Of a DNA stretch of 64,000 nucleotides, positions 17,763 through 26,885 are shown piece after piece; within the stretch, counting starts at the first letter, position 1, and the number at the start of each line of letters is the position of its first letter. Source of the DNA: an uncultured Clostridia bacterium (GTDB taxonomy: Bacteria > Bacillota > Clostridia > Oscillospirales > Oscillospiraceae); NCBI GenBank assembly GCA_937858235.1, contig CALLZZ010000575.1:1-64000 (forward strand), in the 5' to 3' direction. Under the pieces are notes generated by a model. That model worked only from the letters and a program-made list of their open reading frames with translations. It did no database searches and was not told the origin of the DNA. Made by a program: the position numbers and the translations under genes.

Positions 17763-18602
17763 ATGAGCATCAAGATTATTACCGATAACTGCTGCGACCT
17801 GCCCCGGGAGTTACTGGATAAATATGGTATTACGGTTGTGCCGTTAGGAGTGAGATTTGGAGACGAAATAATTCCTCCCGGTGAATTTGATAATAAGGCG
17901 TTTTATATAAGAATGCAGCAATCTGACTGCTTGCCCAGTACTAACCAGCCTGCCCCGGGAGATTTTCTAGCAGAATATAATAAAGCATTGGAAAATAATC
18001 AGGAAGTGATCAGTATACACCTTTCTTCCGGTATATCAGGAACTGTACAGGCTGCCACCCTGGCGGCAGGAATGGTCCAACAGGGTGAAATCCATGTGGT
18101 AGATACACTGAAGGCGTCAGTGGGGCAGGGGTTATTGGTATTGGAAGCGGCCCGTTGGGCTGCCCGCGGTGAGAAAGTGGCTGCCATTCTTCAGCGTCTG
18201 GAGGAAATGAAACGGCATTTGCGCTGTGTTTTTGTGGTGGGAAATCTGGATGCCTTAATAAAAGGTGGCCGTTTATCCCGGGTCAAAGCCCTGGTAGCAG
18301 TAAAACTGGACATCAAACCCGTTCTGCACATGGACCCGGAAGGGAAAATTGTTCCCCTTGACCGTGCTCGCGGACACAAAGGTTCTCGCAAAAGGCTGTT
18401 GGAGATTATGGAAAGCCTGGGTTCCGATCTTGAGCGTCAGACGATAGGAATCTGCCACAGTGCCTGCCTGGAAGATGCTGAATATTTGAAACAGGCTATT
18501 AACGATCGCTTTGGCTCCCGGGAGGTTATCATTGGGGAAATCGGTCCGGTCATTGGTTCACATGTAGGTCCGGGAACCTTCTCGGTTTTTTTCGAGGACT
18601 AA
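17763..18602 (+). CDS. DegV family fatty-acid-binding protein
   Basis: A 279-residue protein starting MSIKIITDNCCDLP; GAGGAG lies 9 nt before this ATG, so I prefer it to the GTG at 17754. The DegV hallmarks are present: TDNCCDLPRELL at the N-terminus, LPSTNQPAPGDF near residue 60, SSGISGTVQAA near 90 and the C-terminal GPVIGSHVGPGT. DegV (FakB-like) proteins bind a fatty acid and present it to a kinase. No fakA is nearby, so its partner is elsewhere. Confidence 0.88.
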   Translation: MSIKIITDNCCDLPRELLDKYGITVVPLGVRFGDEIIPPGEFDNKAFYIRMQQSDCLPSTNQPAPGDFLAEYNKALENNQEVISIHLSSGISGTVQAATLAAGMVQQGEIHVVDTLKASVGQGLLVLEAARWAARGEKVAAILQRLEEMKRHLRCVFVVGNLDALIKGGRLSRVKALVAVKLDIKPVLHMDPEGKIVPLDRARGHKGSRKRLLEIMESLGSDLERQTIGICHSACLEDAEYLKQAINDRFGSREVIIGEIGPVIGSHVGPGTFSVFFED

Positions 18603-18698
18603 ATCGCCCAATCCCTTCCGTTTGTTACCGCTTTGTAACCACTTCACCGAAACCAGGTCTTATAATTAGGTAAAGGACAAACGAAAGGAATTGGTATT

Positions 18699-19820
18699 AT
18701 GAAAAAGAAATCACTGCGGAGGAATTTGTCTTCATTGTTAGTGGCGGCTTTTATTTTAATGAATGCGTCCGGACCTGCAACGGCAGCTGCAACGAGCAAG
18801 GATGCGGGAGATATCATTAAGATAAAACTTAATGATAAGTATCTGGTTACCGATACCGCTCCCATCATAGAAAATGGGGTCACTCTGGTACCGGTCAGAA
18901 TGATTTCTGAAGCATTGGGAGCCGCCGTAAACTGGAACGATCAGAATCGTTCCATCACGATTAAGACTAAAGATGATGGCGAAATACTGCTTAGTATTGG
19001 CAGTCCAGAGGCTACTGTCAGCAGCAAAGCCGGTTCCAGGGCAGAGCGGATGGGAACGGCGCCTTTCCTTAAAGATGGCAGGACCATGGTACCCTTGCGG
19101 TTTATCGCTGACCAATTAGGCATGAATGTGAACTGGGATAACTCCAGCCGTACTATATCTATTACCGGCAGTAAAACTGAAAACATGCCAGACAGCGTAA
19201 AGGTCAGCAGCAAAGTCATAGAAAACCAAACGGAAGTTTCTGTGGTGAAAATGACTATCCCTCAAATAGAGGGGATGAAAGAGAAGCAGGTCCAGGACAG
19301 CCTTAATAATAATTTTGAAAAGCAGGCTTTACAATTCCAAGAGGACACCTTGGCCGGGCTGGATGAGTATGTAAAAGAATGCCAAAAGGAAGGTTGGCCT
19401 ATCCGGGCCTATGAAGCCGTGGCGGACTACCAGGTTACTTACAGCGGAAATGATGTGCTTAGTCTCTATGTAGACTACTACGCTTATACCGGCGGGGCCC
19501 ACGGTTCAACCGACCGGGTGGCATCAACCATAGATCTGAAGACCGGGAAAGAATTGCAGTTAAAAGATTGGTTTAAATCAGGGGACGATTATGAGAAAAT
19601 TATAAATACGGCCATCAAACAACAAATGCAGCTCGACCCAGACCAATACTTCCCCGAAACCTTGAAGGAATGGCAGGGCATTTCGGAGAATCAGCCTTAC
19701 TATATTGAAGATGGTAATCTGGTCGTATATTTTGCTCAATATGAAATTGCTCCCTATTCCAGTGGGATTCTCGAATTCAAGATTCCACTCGCAAATGGCT
19801 CTCTGGAAGCAGGGGCGTAA
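18699..19820 (+). CDS. Exported stalk-domain + DUF4163/DUF3298 protein
   Basis: A 373-residue protein with a signal peptide. Residues about 45-160 are two stalk (copper-amine-oxidase-N-like) repeats: TLVPVRMISEALGAAVNW and TMVPLRFIADQLGMNVNW. Residues about 180-370 match the RsiV-like DUF4163/DUF3298 pair (LYVDYYAYTGGAHGST, YYIEDGNLVVYFAQYEIAPY). The same C-terminal pair recurs in the next gene. An ACGAAAGGAATT site precedes the ATG. It probably sits in the wall or at the membrane surface; no catalytic role is evident. Confidence 0.85.
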   Translation: MKKKSLRRNLSSLLVAAFILMNASGPATAAATSKDAGDIIKIKLNDKYLVTDTAPIIENGVTLVPVRMISEALGAAVNWNDQNRSITIKTKDDGEILLSIGSPEATVSSKAGSRAERMGTAPFLKDGRTMVPLRFIADQLGMNVNWDNSSRTISITGSKTENMPDSVKVSSKVIENQTEVSVVKMTIPQIEGMKEKQVQDSLNNNFEKQALQFQEDTLAGLDEYVKECQKEGWPIRAYEAVADYQVTYSGNDVLSLYVDYYAYTGGAHGSTDRVASTIDLKTGKELQLKDWFKSGDDYEKIINTAIKQQMQLDPDQYFPETLKEWQGISENQPYYIEDGNLVVYFAQYEIAPYSSGILEFKIPLANGSLEAGA

Positions 19821-19998
19821 ATCTTTAAAGCCCCCATACCGGGCCTTGAACCGTAGCAGGCCCTACGGCCCGACGTCAGGAAGGGCCTCAGGGCCGGTTG
19901 TGGATTTCTCCCATGTTATGCTTATGTACTGGCCCACGGTTTTATCTCGGGCAATCTGAAAGATAATCCTGTATTTACCGTAATAATTAACAGTGAAC
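19821..19998. other. Intergenic with GC-rich inverted bases
   Basis: Contains a GC-rich stretch (GGCCTTGAACCGTAGCAGGCC, GGGCCTCAGGGCC) that can fold back on itself and may act as the terminator of the preceding gene. No gene. Confidence 0.35.
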
Positions 19999-20275
19999 TG
20001 AGAGTTTTGCATAATTCCCAAAACCCTATTTGTCATTGCTATGAATAACGTTTTTTTGTCATCCTGAACGTAGTGAAGGATCTTTCCATCTCGGAGACTG
20101 CAAGATCCTTCACTATGTTCAGGATGACATACTATTCGTTTATTGTGGTGCGGACATCGCGTGATAATTCTGAGGCAAAGCCTAAGAATCTTAAGATCCT
20201 TCGGCTTTGCCTCAGGATGACATGCGCAAAGTTACTGTTTAATCATAGGAAAAAGTTAATTATGCAAAACTCTCA
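19999..20275. mobile_element. MITE-like element with 18-bp terminal inverted repeats
   Basis: TGAGAGTTTTGCATAATT (19999-20016) and its exact reverse complement (20258-20275) bound 277 bp without a gene. Inside are two further inverted repeats: one around GTCATCCTGAACGTAGTGAA / TTCACTATGTTCAGGATGAC (near 20057-20131), and another around GAGGCAAAGCC / GGCTTTGCCTC (near 20170-20220). It lies 24 bp before the next gene's ATG and may supply its promoter. No family name is known to me. Confidence 0.75.
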
Positions 20276-20298
20276 ACTATATAGAAGGAGTGGTAAAT

Positions 20299-21906
20299 AT
20301 GAGAAGAGCAATGACATTTTTTCTGGTTCTACTGTTATTACTGTGTACTCCCGCCTTTGCGGCAGCTGAACCGGCTACCGGGGATTTTGCGGATATCCAG
20401 GGGCATTGGGCCGAGGGTGAAATCAGGACGGCCTGCAATCTGGGCCTGATGAGCGGGGTTGGAACTACTGCCCAGAGATTTAAAATATTTAACCCGGAGG
20501 CTGCGGTCAGCCGGGCAGAGCTGGTGTCCGTACTGGAGCGAACCTTCCAACTGGATTACGGGAATATAAGATTTATCAAGGAACCGGTGGCCAGTGACTA
20601 CTATCAGGATGTAGAAGATAAAGCATGGTATTCCGGTGCTCTGGTTCTATGTGCTATAAATGGGATTTTAGATAATGATGTTGATTTTAAACCCGGAGAG
20701 CCGGTAAGCCGGATAGAAGTTGCGCGTACTATATGTCGTTCATTTACAGCCAAAAACATCATTGTGCCTATGACAAAAATGATGCCTATTTATGCAGATA
20801 CCGGCAGTCTTACGGATGAGGACCGCAATGCGGTTATTTTCGTCAGCAATACCGGCATAATGAAGGGCGACGGAGGTAATTTCCGGCCCGGAGAGCCGGT
20901 TAAACGGGCGGAATTGGCCCGGGTCTTGAATCGCTGTGCCCAGCTCATAGCGCTTAACCAGAATTCCAATGGTCAGGAATACACGGTTCCGGTCGGGCAA
21001 ACCTTTATTCTGTTTCTGAACAGCAATCCCTCCACCGGTTATCAGTGGAATAAAGACTCCTGGGATGAAGAAGTTGTGTCATTGACCAGCCGTAATTTCG
21101 AGGCCGGTGGTAATAAGGCCCTGGTAGGGCAGGAGGGTAAGGAAGGCTTTGTCTTTAAGGCCCTTAAGACCGGCAGCACAGAAATCAAGCTGAATTATGC
21201 CAGACCCTGGGAGAGTGTTCAGCCTGAGGAAACCTATAATTTAAAGGTTAAAGTGGTAGCACCCCAGAGTGAAAGTGCTGAGGTGCAAATGAGTTTAAAA
21301 CCGGTAAAAAGCAAAAACGATCTGGTTGATGTGGAACTCAATATTCCCCAAATAGAGGGGCTTAAAAATGAGCAGGTGCAGTCAGCTATCAACCGGCACT
21401 TTATGGAAGATGCCAATGCGCTGAAAGATGACCTGGAAGCTGAGGCGGATGAGGCTAAGAGAGGTTCTGAGCAGAGCGGGTATACTTTTCAGCCTTACGG
21501 GCTATGGAGCATATGTGAGAAATACTGTGAGAATGGCGATATATTAAGCCTTTATGTGGATTACTACACCTATACCGGCGGAGCACACGGTTCCACCGAG
21601 CGGCGGGCTTATAATTATGACCTGCAAACGGGAGAAAGATTAGAGCTAAAGGATTTGTTTAAAATGGGTTATGATTATAAGGCTGCTTTAAATGAGCAGG
21701 TCAAAGCCAGGATAGCTGCCCGGCCGGAAAACTATTTCGATGGCGACATGGGCTTTCAGGGCATTAACGAAAGTAACTTTTACCTCGAAAATAACATTCT
21801 GATGCTTTATTTTGACGAGTACGAAATAGCACCTTATGCAGTCGGCATTCCCCAGTTCAAACTGCCGCTGAATCTATTCGGGAATAATTTAAAAGACGAA
21901 TATTAG
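20299..21906 (+). CDS. SLH - chagasin-like - DUF3298 surface protein
   Basis: A 535-residue exported protein. After a signal peptide come three SLH repeats (residues about 25-215: DIQGHWAEGEI, DVEDKAWYSGAL, FRPGEPVKRAELARVLNR), which bind secondary wall polymer. Residues about 220-325 match the chagasin/I42 cysteine-protease-inhibitor fold, with the loop motif NPSTGYQW and the late RPWE motif both intact. Residues about 340-530 are DUF4163/DUF3298, closely like the preceding gene (LYVDYYTYTGGAHGST). I chose ATG 20299, 9 nt after AGAAGGAG, rather than GTG 20290. It is likely an S-layer protein that can inhibit papain-like proteases; that activity is inferred from the motifs. Confidence 0.87.
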   Translation: MRRAMTFFLVLLLLLCTPAFAAAEPATGDFADIQGHWAEGEIRTACNLGLMSGVGTTAQRFKIFNPEAAVSRAELVSVLERTFQLDYGNIRFIKEPVASDYYQDVEDKAWYSGALVLCAINGILDNDVDFKPGEPVSRIEVARTICRSFTAKNIIVPMTKMMPIYADTGSLTDEDRNAVIFVSNTGIMKGDGGNFRPGEPVKRAELARVLNRCAQLIALNQNSNGQEYTVPVGQTFILFLNSNPSTGYQWNKDSWDEEVVSLTSRNFEAGGNKALVGQEGKEGFVFKALKTGSTEIKLNYARPWESVQPEETYNLKVKVVAPQSESAEVQMSLKPVKSKNDLVDVELNIPQIEGLKNEQVQSAINRHFMEDANALKDDLEAEADEAKRGSEQSGYTFQPYGLWSICEKYCENGDILSLYVDYYTYTGGAHGSTERRAYNYDLQTGERLELKDLFKMGYDYKAALNEQVKARIAARPENYFDGDMGFQGINESNFYLENNILMLYFDEYEIAPYAVGIPQFKLPLNLFGNNLKDEY

Positions 21907-21923
21907 AATAAAACGTGAAGAAT

Positions 21924-21966
21924 GGGATGGTTCTCAGCTTAGGTGCAAGAAGAACCGTCCTTTTTT
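21924..21966 (+). terminator. Intrinsic terminator after SLH-chagasin gene
   Basis: GGGATGGTTCT (21924-21934) pairs with AGAACCGTCC (21951-21960), followed by six T. Confidence 0.85.
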
Positions 21967-21985
21967 CTGCCTGAGAGCCAGAATT

Positions 21986-23242
21986 TCATTCTTCGTGATA
22001 ATTAAAAAGAACCGATACTTTAAGAGACAGGTAATTGGAGATCAGACCGGCTATCAAAAATAGTCCCGGTAAAAAAGCCAGACCCTGCCACCATACTGTG
22101 TTTCCTGGTAAAACCAGGAGAAAGAGCAGGCAAAACGGCCAGAGTATGATATAAAAACTAATTTTAATGCTCTGCTGTATATCATTCCATTGCATAGGCA
22201 GCATCCGCAAAAATAAGTCCTGGCTATGTTCCTTCCAATAAAGCTGTAACATTCCTCCCATACCCAGTAGTACAGCAATCATAAAAACAGACTTGGCTCC
22301 AAAAGGCACATTTTGTAACAAAACTACCACGGCCAATGCGTAAAACTGTCCAAAATCCTGCCATAGCTGTTTTTTGCGGATGAAGTACTTAACAAAGAAA
22401 TAGGTGAATACCCGGGACGGGCGAAAAGCGATTCCCATACGGCCTTTTCCTATATGTATCTGCTTGCTCCTGCCCTGCTTTTCAACCTGAGCAGCGTTTC
22501 CCAGGAAAAGGCGCATTTTGTCAATATCCTGGTTTTCCTCTTCTGCTACTACCGCGTCCCAATCGCAAACCTTGAATTTACAATTAATAAGAGCCGTCAG
22601 GGCGATGGCGATAACTAGGGCAAATACTAAAGAAATAATGGTAGAGTTCCCCAGCATATAAGGCTCAATAATCCGGTACCAGCCCCACAATAGCACTACA
22701 AACATCCCCACACTATACAGCCGGAAGAACCAGCGCCCCAGATGCTGGACAAGATGCCAGTTGATCTGTAGTACAATGGCTTTAAATATCAGTATTCCAA
22801 AAGCTATCAGTAACCAGGCATGTATATTCACACTTTGGACATGATAAAAAAAAGGATAGGCAAAAAAGAGCGCCAATAACAGGGGAACTGATTTTAAAAA
22901 AGTGCTTAAAATTTGTCCATAGGCCATGAGCTTCCTGAATTGTTGCCGGTAAGGATAAATCAGCACCAGGTCGCTTCTGTCCAAATAGGTTCTGAGAATA
23001 CCCCGGGTCACCAGCAAGGCGATTAGGGCTGCCCACATACCGTGAAAATCAGTCCGGTACCAGTTGGGAAGGGCTTGCAGCCATTCAGAATAGGTACACC
23101 CAATAAGAATTAAGGCGGGAACCACAATATAGAGTGCCACCCAAAAATCGAGGGTTAGCATTAATAATTCCTTGCCAACCCGCCAGCGGCCTTGTAAGCG
23201 GCGTTTAAACAGCCATGCACTGATACCCAAAATTGCTCTCAC
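21986..23242 (-). CDS. ecsB: EcsB-like ABC transporter permease
   Basis: A 418-residue polytopic membrane protein with about ten hydrophobic segments. The N-terminal WLFKRRLQGRWRVGKELLML and the following DRSDLVLIYPYRQQFRKLM stretch match EcsB. In Bacillus, EcsAB supports signal-peptide processing and protein secretion. It overlaps the ecsA stop by 4 nt (ATGA). Confidence 0.85.
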   Translation of the reverse strand: MRAILGISAWLFKRRLQGRWRVGKELLMLTLDFWVALYIVVPALILIGCTYSEWLQALPNWYRTDFHGMWAALIALLVTRGILRTYLDRSDLVLIYPYRQQFRKLMAYGQILSTFLKSVPLLLALFFAYPFFYHVQSVNIHAWLLIAFGILIFKAIVLQINWHLVQHLGRWFFRLYSVGMFVVLLWGWYRIIEPYMLGNSTIISLVFALVIAIALTALINCKFKVCDWDAVVAEEENQDIDKMRLFLGNAAQVEKQGRSKQIHIGKGRMGIAFRPSRVFTYFFVKYFIRKKQLWQDFGQFYALAVVVLLQNVPFGAKSVFMIAVLLGMGGMLQLYWKEHSQDLFLRMLPMQWNDIQQSIKISFYIILWPFCLLFLLVLPGNTVWWQGLAFLPGLFLIAGLISNYLSLKVSVLFNYHEE

Positions 23243-24015
23243 CTTCTTAGTAAATGCGTAAATACAGTAAAAAGATCGGCATTTTTCATACCTGCTTGTT
23301 GCTGCAATTGCTGTAAGCTGCCTTCAGCGACCTGACGCCCATTTTTTATTAGAATCAGCCGGTCACAAACCCGTTCCGCAATATCTAATACATGAGTGCT
23401 GAGCAAAAGACCGGCTCCCCGTGCTTTCTCATTTTCAAACCACTCCAGCAGTTCATTTATAGCAAAAGGGTCCAGTCCATTAAAGGGTTCATCCACCAGA
23501 TACAGGGCAGGCTGTACCAGGTAAGCGCACATTATCATTACTTTTTGCCGCATGCCTTTGGAAAAGCCGCCAGGTAATGAATATTTAGCCTGATCCATGT
23601 CAAAGTGGCGAAGCAGCCAGTCTGCTCGTTGTTCAAATTCGGCATGGTCCATACCATATGCCATACTTGTAACTTCGAGATGTTCCCACAGAGTGAGCTC
23701 GGCATAGAGAGCTGGTAGTTCCGGTATATAGGCATAACCGCCGCTTGGCCTGGGAGGTAGAATCACCTCACCACGAAACTGTTCAATTAAACCCAGGATA
23801 GCTTTTAGCGTGGTTGACTTTCCTGCACCATTAGGGCCTATAATACCTATAACTTCACCAGGCATTATTTGCAGGGAAAGGTCAGATATTACAGGTTTAT
23901 TTTTGCTATATCCGGCTTCAAGCCCCACCACTTTTAAAAGACAATTAGAGCTGTCTGAAGTTAGTTTAGCATTGGTGGCAGTATAGCCTTTATTTTCACG
24001 GTGCAATGGTTTCAA
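23239..24015 (-). CDS. ecsA: EcsA-like ABC transporter ATPase
   Basis: A 258-residue ATPase: Walker A GPNGAGKSTT near residue 60, signature variant GGFSKGMRQKV near 155, Walker B LYLVDEPFNGLD near 180, switch STHVLD. The first ~25 residues are an extra polar leader compared with usual EcsA; a later start is possible, but AAGGAGA precedes this ATG. First gene of the ecsAB operon. Confidence 0.87.
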   Translation of the reverse strand: MKPLHRENKGYTATNAKLTSDSSNCLLKVVGLEAGYSKNKPVISDLSLQIMPGEVIGIIGPNGAGKSTTLKAILGLIEQFRGEVILPPRPSGGYAYIPELPALYAELTLWEHLEVTSMAYGMDHAEFEQRADWLLRHFDMDQAKYSLPGGFSKGMRQKVMIMCAYLVQPALYLVDEPFNGLDPFAINELLEWFENEKARGAGLLLSTHVLDIAERVCDRLILIKNGRQVAEGSLQQLQQQAGMKNADLFTVFTHLLRR

Positions 24016-24181
24016 GTTATAATCTCCTTAAAGATGATAAGGGGCATTTAGATTGTTTTTTTAAAATTTATGTCGCGAAAACATTGATTTTTATATTATA
24101 CTATAAACAGCTTTTGCGGGCCGTAATGAAATTACTACTACTATGCAGTATAAATTCTAATGTAAGAAGTGATGTTATTTT

Positions 24182-26167
24182 TTGTACGGAACTCTGCTTA
24201 ATGATATTGTAATAATCTTTATTCTTGCTGTTGCGGTACTGTACTTGTTCAACCGCTTACGCATTCCTTCCATTGTTGGCTTTCTGATCACCGGTATACT
24301 GGCCGGTCCTCATGGTTTAGCCCTGGTCACCTCTGTAGACCAGGTTGAAGTTATTGCAGAAGTAGGGGTAATTTTCCTTCTTTTCAGTATTGGTATGGAG
24401 TTTTCCTTCAAAGAGCTGATGGAGATCCGCAAAACAGTATTACTGGGCGGCGCCGTTCAGGTTACTTTATGTATTCTTTTAAGTACTATAATTGCTATGG
24501 GTCTGAAGATGAGCTGGCAGAGCGCTGTTTTTATCGGATGTCTGGTATCTTTGAGCAGTACGGCGATTGTACTTAAGCAACTGGGAGAAAGGGCTGAACT
24601 GGCTACTCCGCATGGCAAAATTGACCTGGGGATTCTTGTTTTTCAGGATATTGTTGCGGTACCTATGATGCTCTTTACGCCTGTACTGGCCGGGCAACTG
24701 GGGCAGCCGGTCAGCATGGTCCTGCTTAAGACGGCTGCTGTCATTGTATTGGTGCTTATCCTGGCTACTTATGTGATCCCGCCTTTCCTCTACCAGGTTA
24801 CACGTACGCAAAATCGTGAACTCTTTTTGTTAAGCATTATTGCTATCTGTTTTTCGGTTGCCTTTCTAACCAATGGGGCCGGATTGTCATTGGCTTTGGG
24901 AGCTTTTCTGGCCGGTCTCATTATTGGAGAATCGGAATACAGCTATCAGGCCTTGAGTAATATTCTGCCTTTCATAGATACCTTTACCAGCGTGTTCTTT
25001 TTATCTATCGGTATGCTGCTCGATACTTCAGTGATAGTTCACCATTGGCAGCTACTTCTTCTTTGTACCGGATTACTGGTCCTCATCAAAGCTCTGGCGG
25101 CTATGATTGCTGCCATAGTCCTGGGCTATCCTTTGCGAACCGCTATCCTGGTAGGATTTGGCCTGTGTCAGGTCGGAGAGTTTTCCTTCATTCTGGCGCA
25201 GAGCGGCATGAATTATCATTTGATGAGTGACCTGCTATACCAGGGTTTCTTATCTGCCTCAATACTCACCATGATGCTAACCCCATTTTTTATGATCCTG
25301 GCGCCCCGTATTGCCCATCGTCTTAACGCCTTGCCTTTGCCAGGCGGACTATCAAAGGAGCAGATTGCGGAGTGCGAGTCTATTGATGAAGATTTGGATC
25401 AACACCTCCTGATCGTAGGTTATGGTGTAAATGGGCGTAATATTGCCAGAGCTGCGCAAGCAGCAGGGATTTCCTATCTGATTCTGGAGATTAATACGGA
25501 TACCGTAAGAGCCGAAAAAGAAGCCGGCCAACCTATTTTTTTCGGTGATGCCACTCAGGATGTAGTACTGACCAATGCCGGAATTGAACGCGCTAAAATG
25601 ATGGTGGTCGCTATTCATGATGCCGCAGCGACCAGGCGGATTACAGCCACCGCCCGACGCTTAAATCCCGAGTTGCATATTTTGGTCAGAACCCGCTTTG
25701 TGGCCGATGTAGAAGATCTGGAGTTGCTGGGGGCAAATGAGGTTATTCCCGAAGAATACGAAACCTCAATTGAGATCTTTTCCCGGGTTTTGACTCGTTA
25801 TCTGGTACCACGGGATCAGATTGAGCATTATGTGGAAAAGGTACGCAGGGAAGATTATGAAATGTTTAGAAACCTGAGACGCCCGATTGTTGATATCCAA
25901 TCTCTTAACCGGATGCATCTGGAGGGAATGGATGTGTGTGCGGTTTTGGTAGATGAAGGTGCCCGGGCTGCCGGCCAGGCTATTGAAGCGATAGGGCTGC
26001 GCAAGAAGTTCGGAGTGACTGTTCTGACTATTCAGCGTGCCGGTCAGATGATACCGAATCCGGATGCCAAGGAACGTATTGAAGTTAATGACCACCTGAT
26101 CGTATTGGGCCCGGTAGCAGATATCCAATATGTAACGCGTGAGTTGTTTACCAGACCGGCGCTTTAA
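24182..26167 (+). CDS. KefB-type cation:proton antiporter with TrkA domains
   Basis: A 661-residue protein. Residues 1-390 form about twelve membrane segments of the CPA2 Na+/H+ exchanger fold (GFLITGILAGPHGL, LSSTAIVLKQL, QDIVAVPMM, GLCQVGEFSFILAQSG). A TrkA-N Rossmann domain begins near 407 (IVGYGVNGRNIA, FGDATQDVVL) and a TrkA-C domain covers about 575-655. Probably exchanges K+ or Na+ for H+ under nucleotide control. The best start is TTG 24182; no ATG or strong ribosome site is near, so the first residues are uncertain. Confidence 0.87.
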   Translation: MYGTLLNDIVIIFILAVAVLYLFNRLRIPSIVGFLITGILAGPHGLALVTSVDQVEVIAEVGVIFLLFSIGMEFSFKELMEIRKTVLLGGAVQVTLCILLSTIIAMGLKMSWQSAVFIGCLVSLSSTAIVLKQLGERAELATPHGKIDLGILVFQDIVAVPMMLFTPVLAGQLGQPVSMVLLKTAAVIVLVLILATYVIPPFLYQVTRTQNRELFLLSIIAICFSVAFLTNGAGLSLALGAFLAGLIIGESEYSYQALSNILPFIDTFTSVFFLSIGMLLDTSVIVHHWQLLLLCTGLLVLIKALAAMIAAIVLGYPLRTAILVGFGLCQVGEFSFILAQSGMNYHLMSDLLYQGFLSASILTMMLTPFFMILAPRIAHRLNALPLPGGLSKEQIAECESIDEDLDQHLLIVGYGVNGRNIARAAQAAGISYLILEINTDTVRAEKEAGQPIFFGDATQDVVLTNAGIERAKMMVVAIHDAAATRRITATARRLNPELHILVRTRFVADVEDLELLGANEVIPEEYETSIEIFSRVLTRYLVPRDQIEHYVEKVRREDYEMFRNLRRPIVDIQSLNRMHLEGMDVCAVLVDEGARAAGQAIEAIGLRKKFGVTVLTIQRAGQMIPNPDAKERIEVNDHLIVLGPVADIQYVTRELFTRPAL

Positions 26168-26355
26168 TTGTCTTTTTCCCTTTCCGATGCCATACCAAAA
26201 AAACTTAACCTGATTCAGAATGCTCTATACGACAACATCGCCGGACTTGCATATAATGACATACCTACGAGGCGGCGCACGCATCAAATCATAGTGTTCC
26301 TACACTAAATTAGATGATTCGGCCGGTAGTCTTGTAGGTTGCTGACCATAAATGG

Positions 26356-26361
26356 TATAAT
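26356..26361 (+). promoter_or_regulatory. Possible -10 element for small membrane gene
   Basis: TATAAT at 26356-26361 with a weak TTGTAG 18 bp upstream (26332-26337), 25 bp before the ATG at 26387. Confidence 0.4.
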
Positions 26362-26386
26362 TATGCAGAGAAAGGCGGTGGAAAGA

Positions 26387-26554
26387 ATGGGTATGGGGAA
26401 TTTTGGGCCATGGGAATTAATACTGCTATTATTCTATGTTGCTGCCATTGCTGTTCCCGTAGTATTCGTCATATGGTTAATAAAAACACTGAAACGAATT
26501 GAAAAACATCTGGGCGGGATTGAAGACAGCCTTAGCCGGATGGATAAGAGCTAA
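26387..26554 (+). CDS. Small single-span membrane protein
   Basis: A 55-residue protein beginning MGMGNFGPWEL, with one transmembrane segment (LLLFYVAAIAVPVVFVIWL) and a charged cytoplasmic helix (KTLKRIEKHLGGIEDSLSRM) that may form a short coiled coil. I prefer ATG 26387 (GGTGGAAAGA upstream) to the longer frame from 26339. No family known to me; such proteins are common near membrane-protein genes. Confidence 0.6.
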   Translation: MGMGNFGPWELILLLFYVAAIAVPVVFVIWLIKTLKRIEKHLGGIEDSLSRMDKS

Positions 26555-26597
26555 GCGGAAAGAGTGAGGTTTCTTGTCCTGTGTTACCGGTAAAAAC

Positions 26598-26870
26598 TTA
26601 GGACAAACTGTAAAGGGCCTTTTGCCAGGCATCCAAAGCCTCCCGGCCCGCTTGTCTCAGGGTCCGGTAGCGCTTGATTATTTGTGAGATATTGATTATG
26701 CATACAATTATAAACATCAATTCCAGGACGGCAGGAATAACCAGAGCATACTTCATGGCTGCTCCGCTCACGATTCCTGATTTCACCATTAGCATTGCAA
26801 TGATTAAGGCAACTGCCAGAACAGGCAATAAAAATCGACGTATTTTATGGAATCGGAAAGAAAATTTCAT
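26598..26870 (-). CDS. Small two-span membrane protein
   Basis: A 90-residue protein with two hydrophobic helices (FLLPVLAVALIIAMLMV; ALVIPAVLELMFIIVCIINI) and a basic tail. It lies 15 nt downstream of the MerR regulator, with GGAGGAGCAAG before its ATG, so the two are one operon. It may be the target of the regulator; function unknown. Confidence 0.7.
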   Translation of the reverse strand: MKFSFRFHKIRRFLLPVLAVALIIAMLMVKSGIVSGAAMKYALVIPAVLELMFIIVCIINISQIIKRYRTLRQAGREALDAWQKALYSLS

Positions 26871-26885
26871 TTGGCTTGCTCCTCT

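Noticed and set aside
19999..20275. CRISPR array or riboswitch upstream of the SLH gene
   Set aside because: The repeats are inverted, not direct, and are not regularly spaced; the exact terminal inverted repeats point to a MITE.
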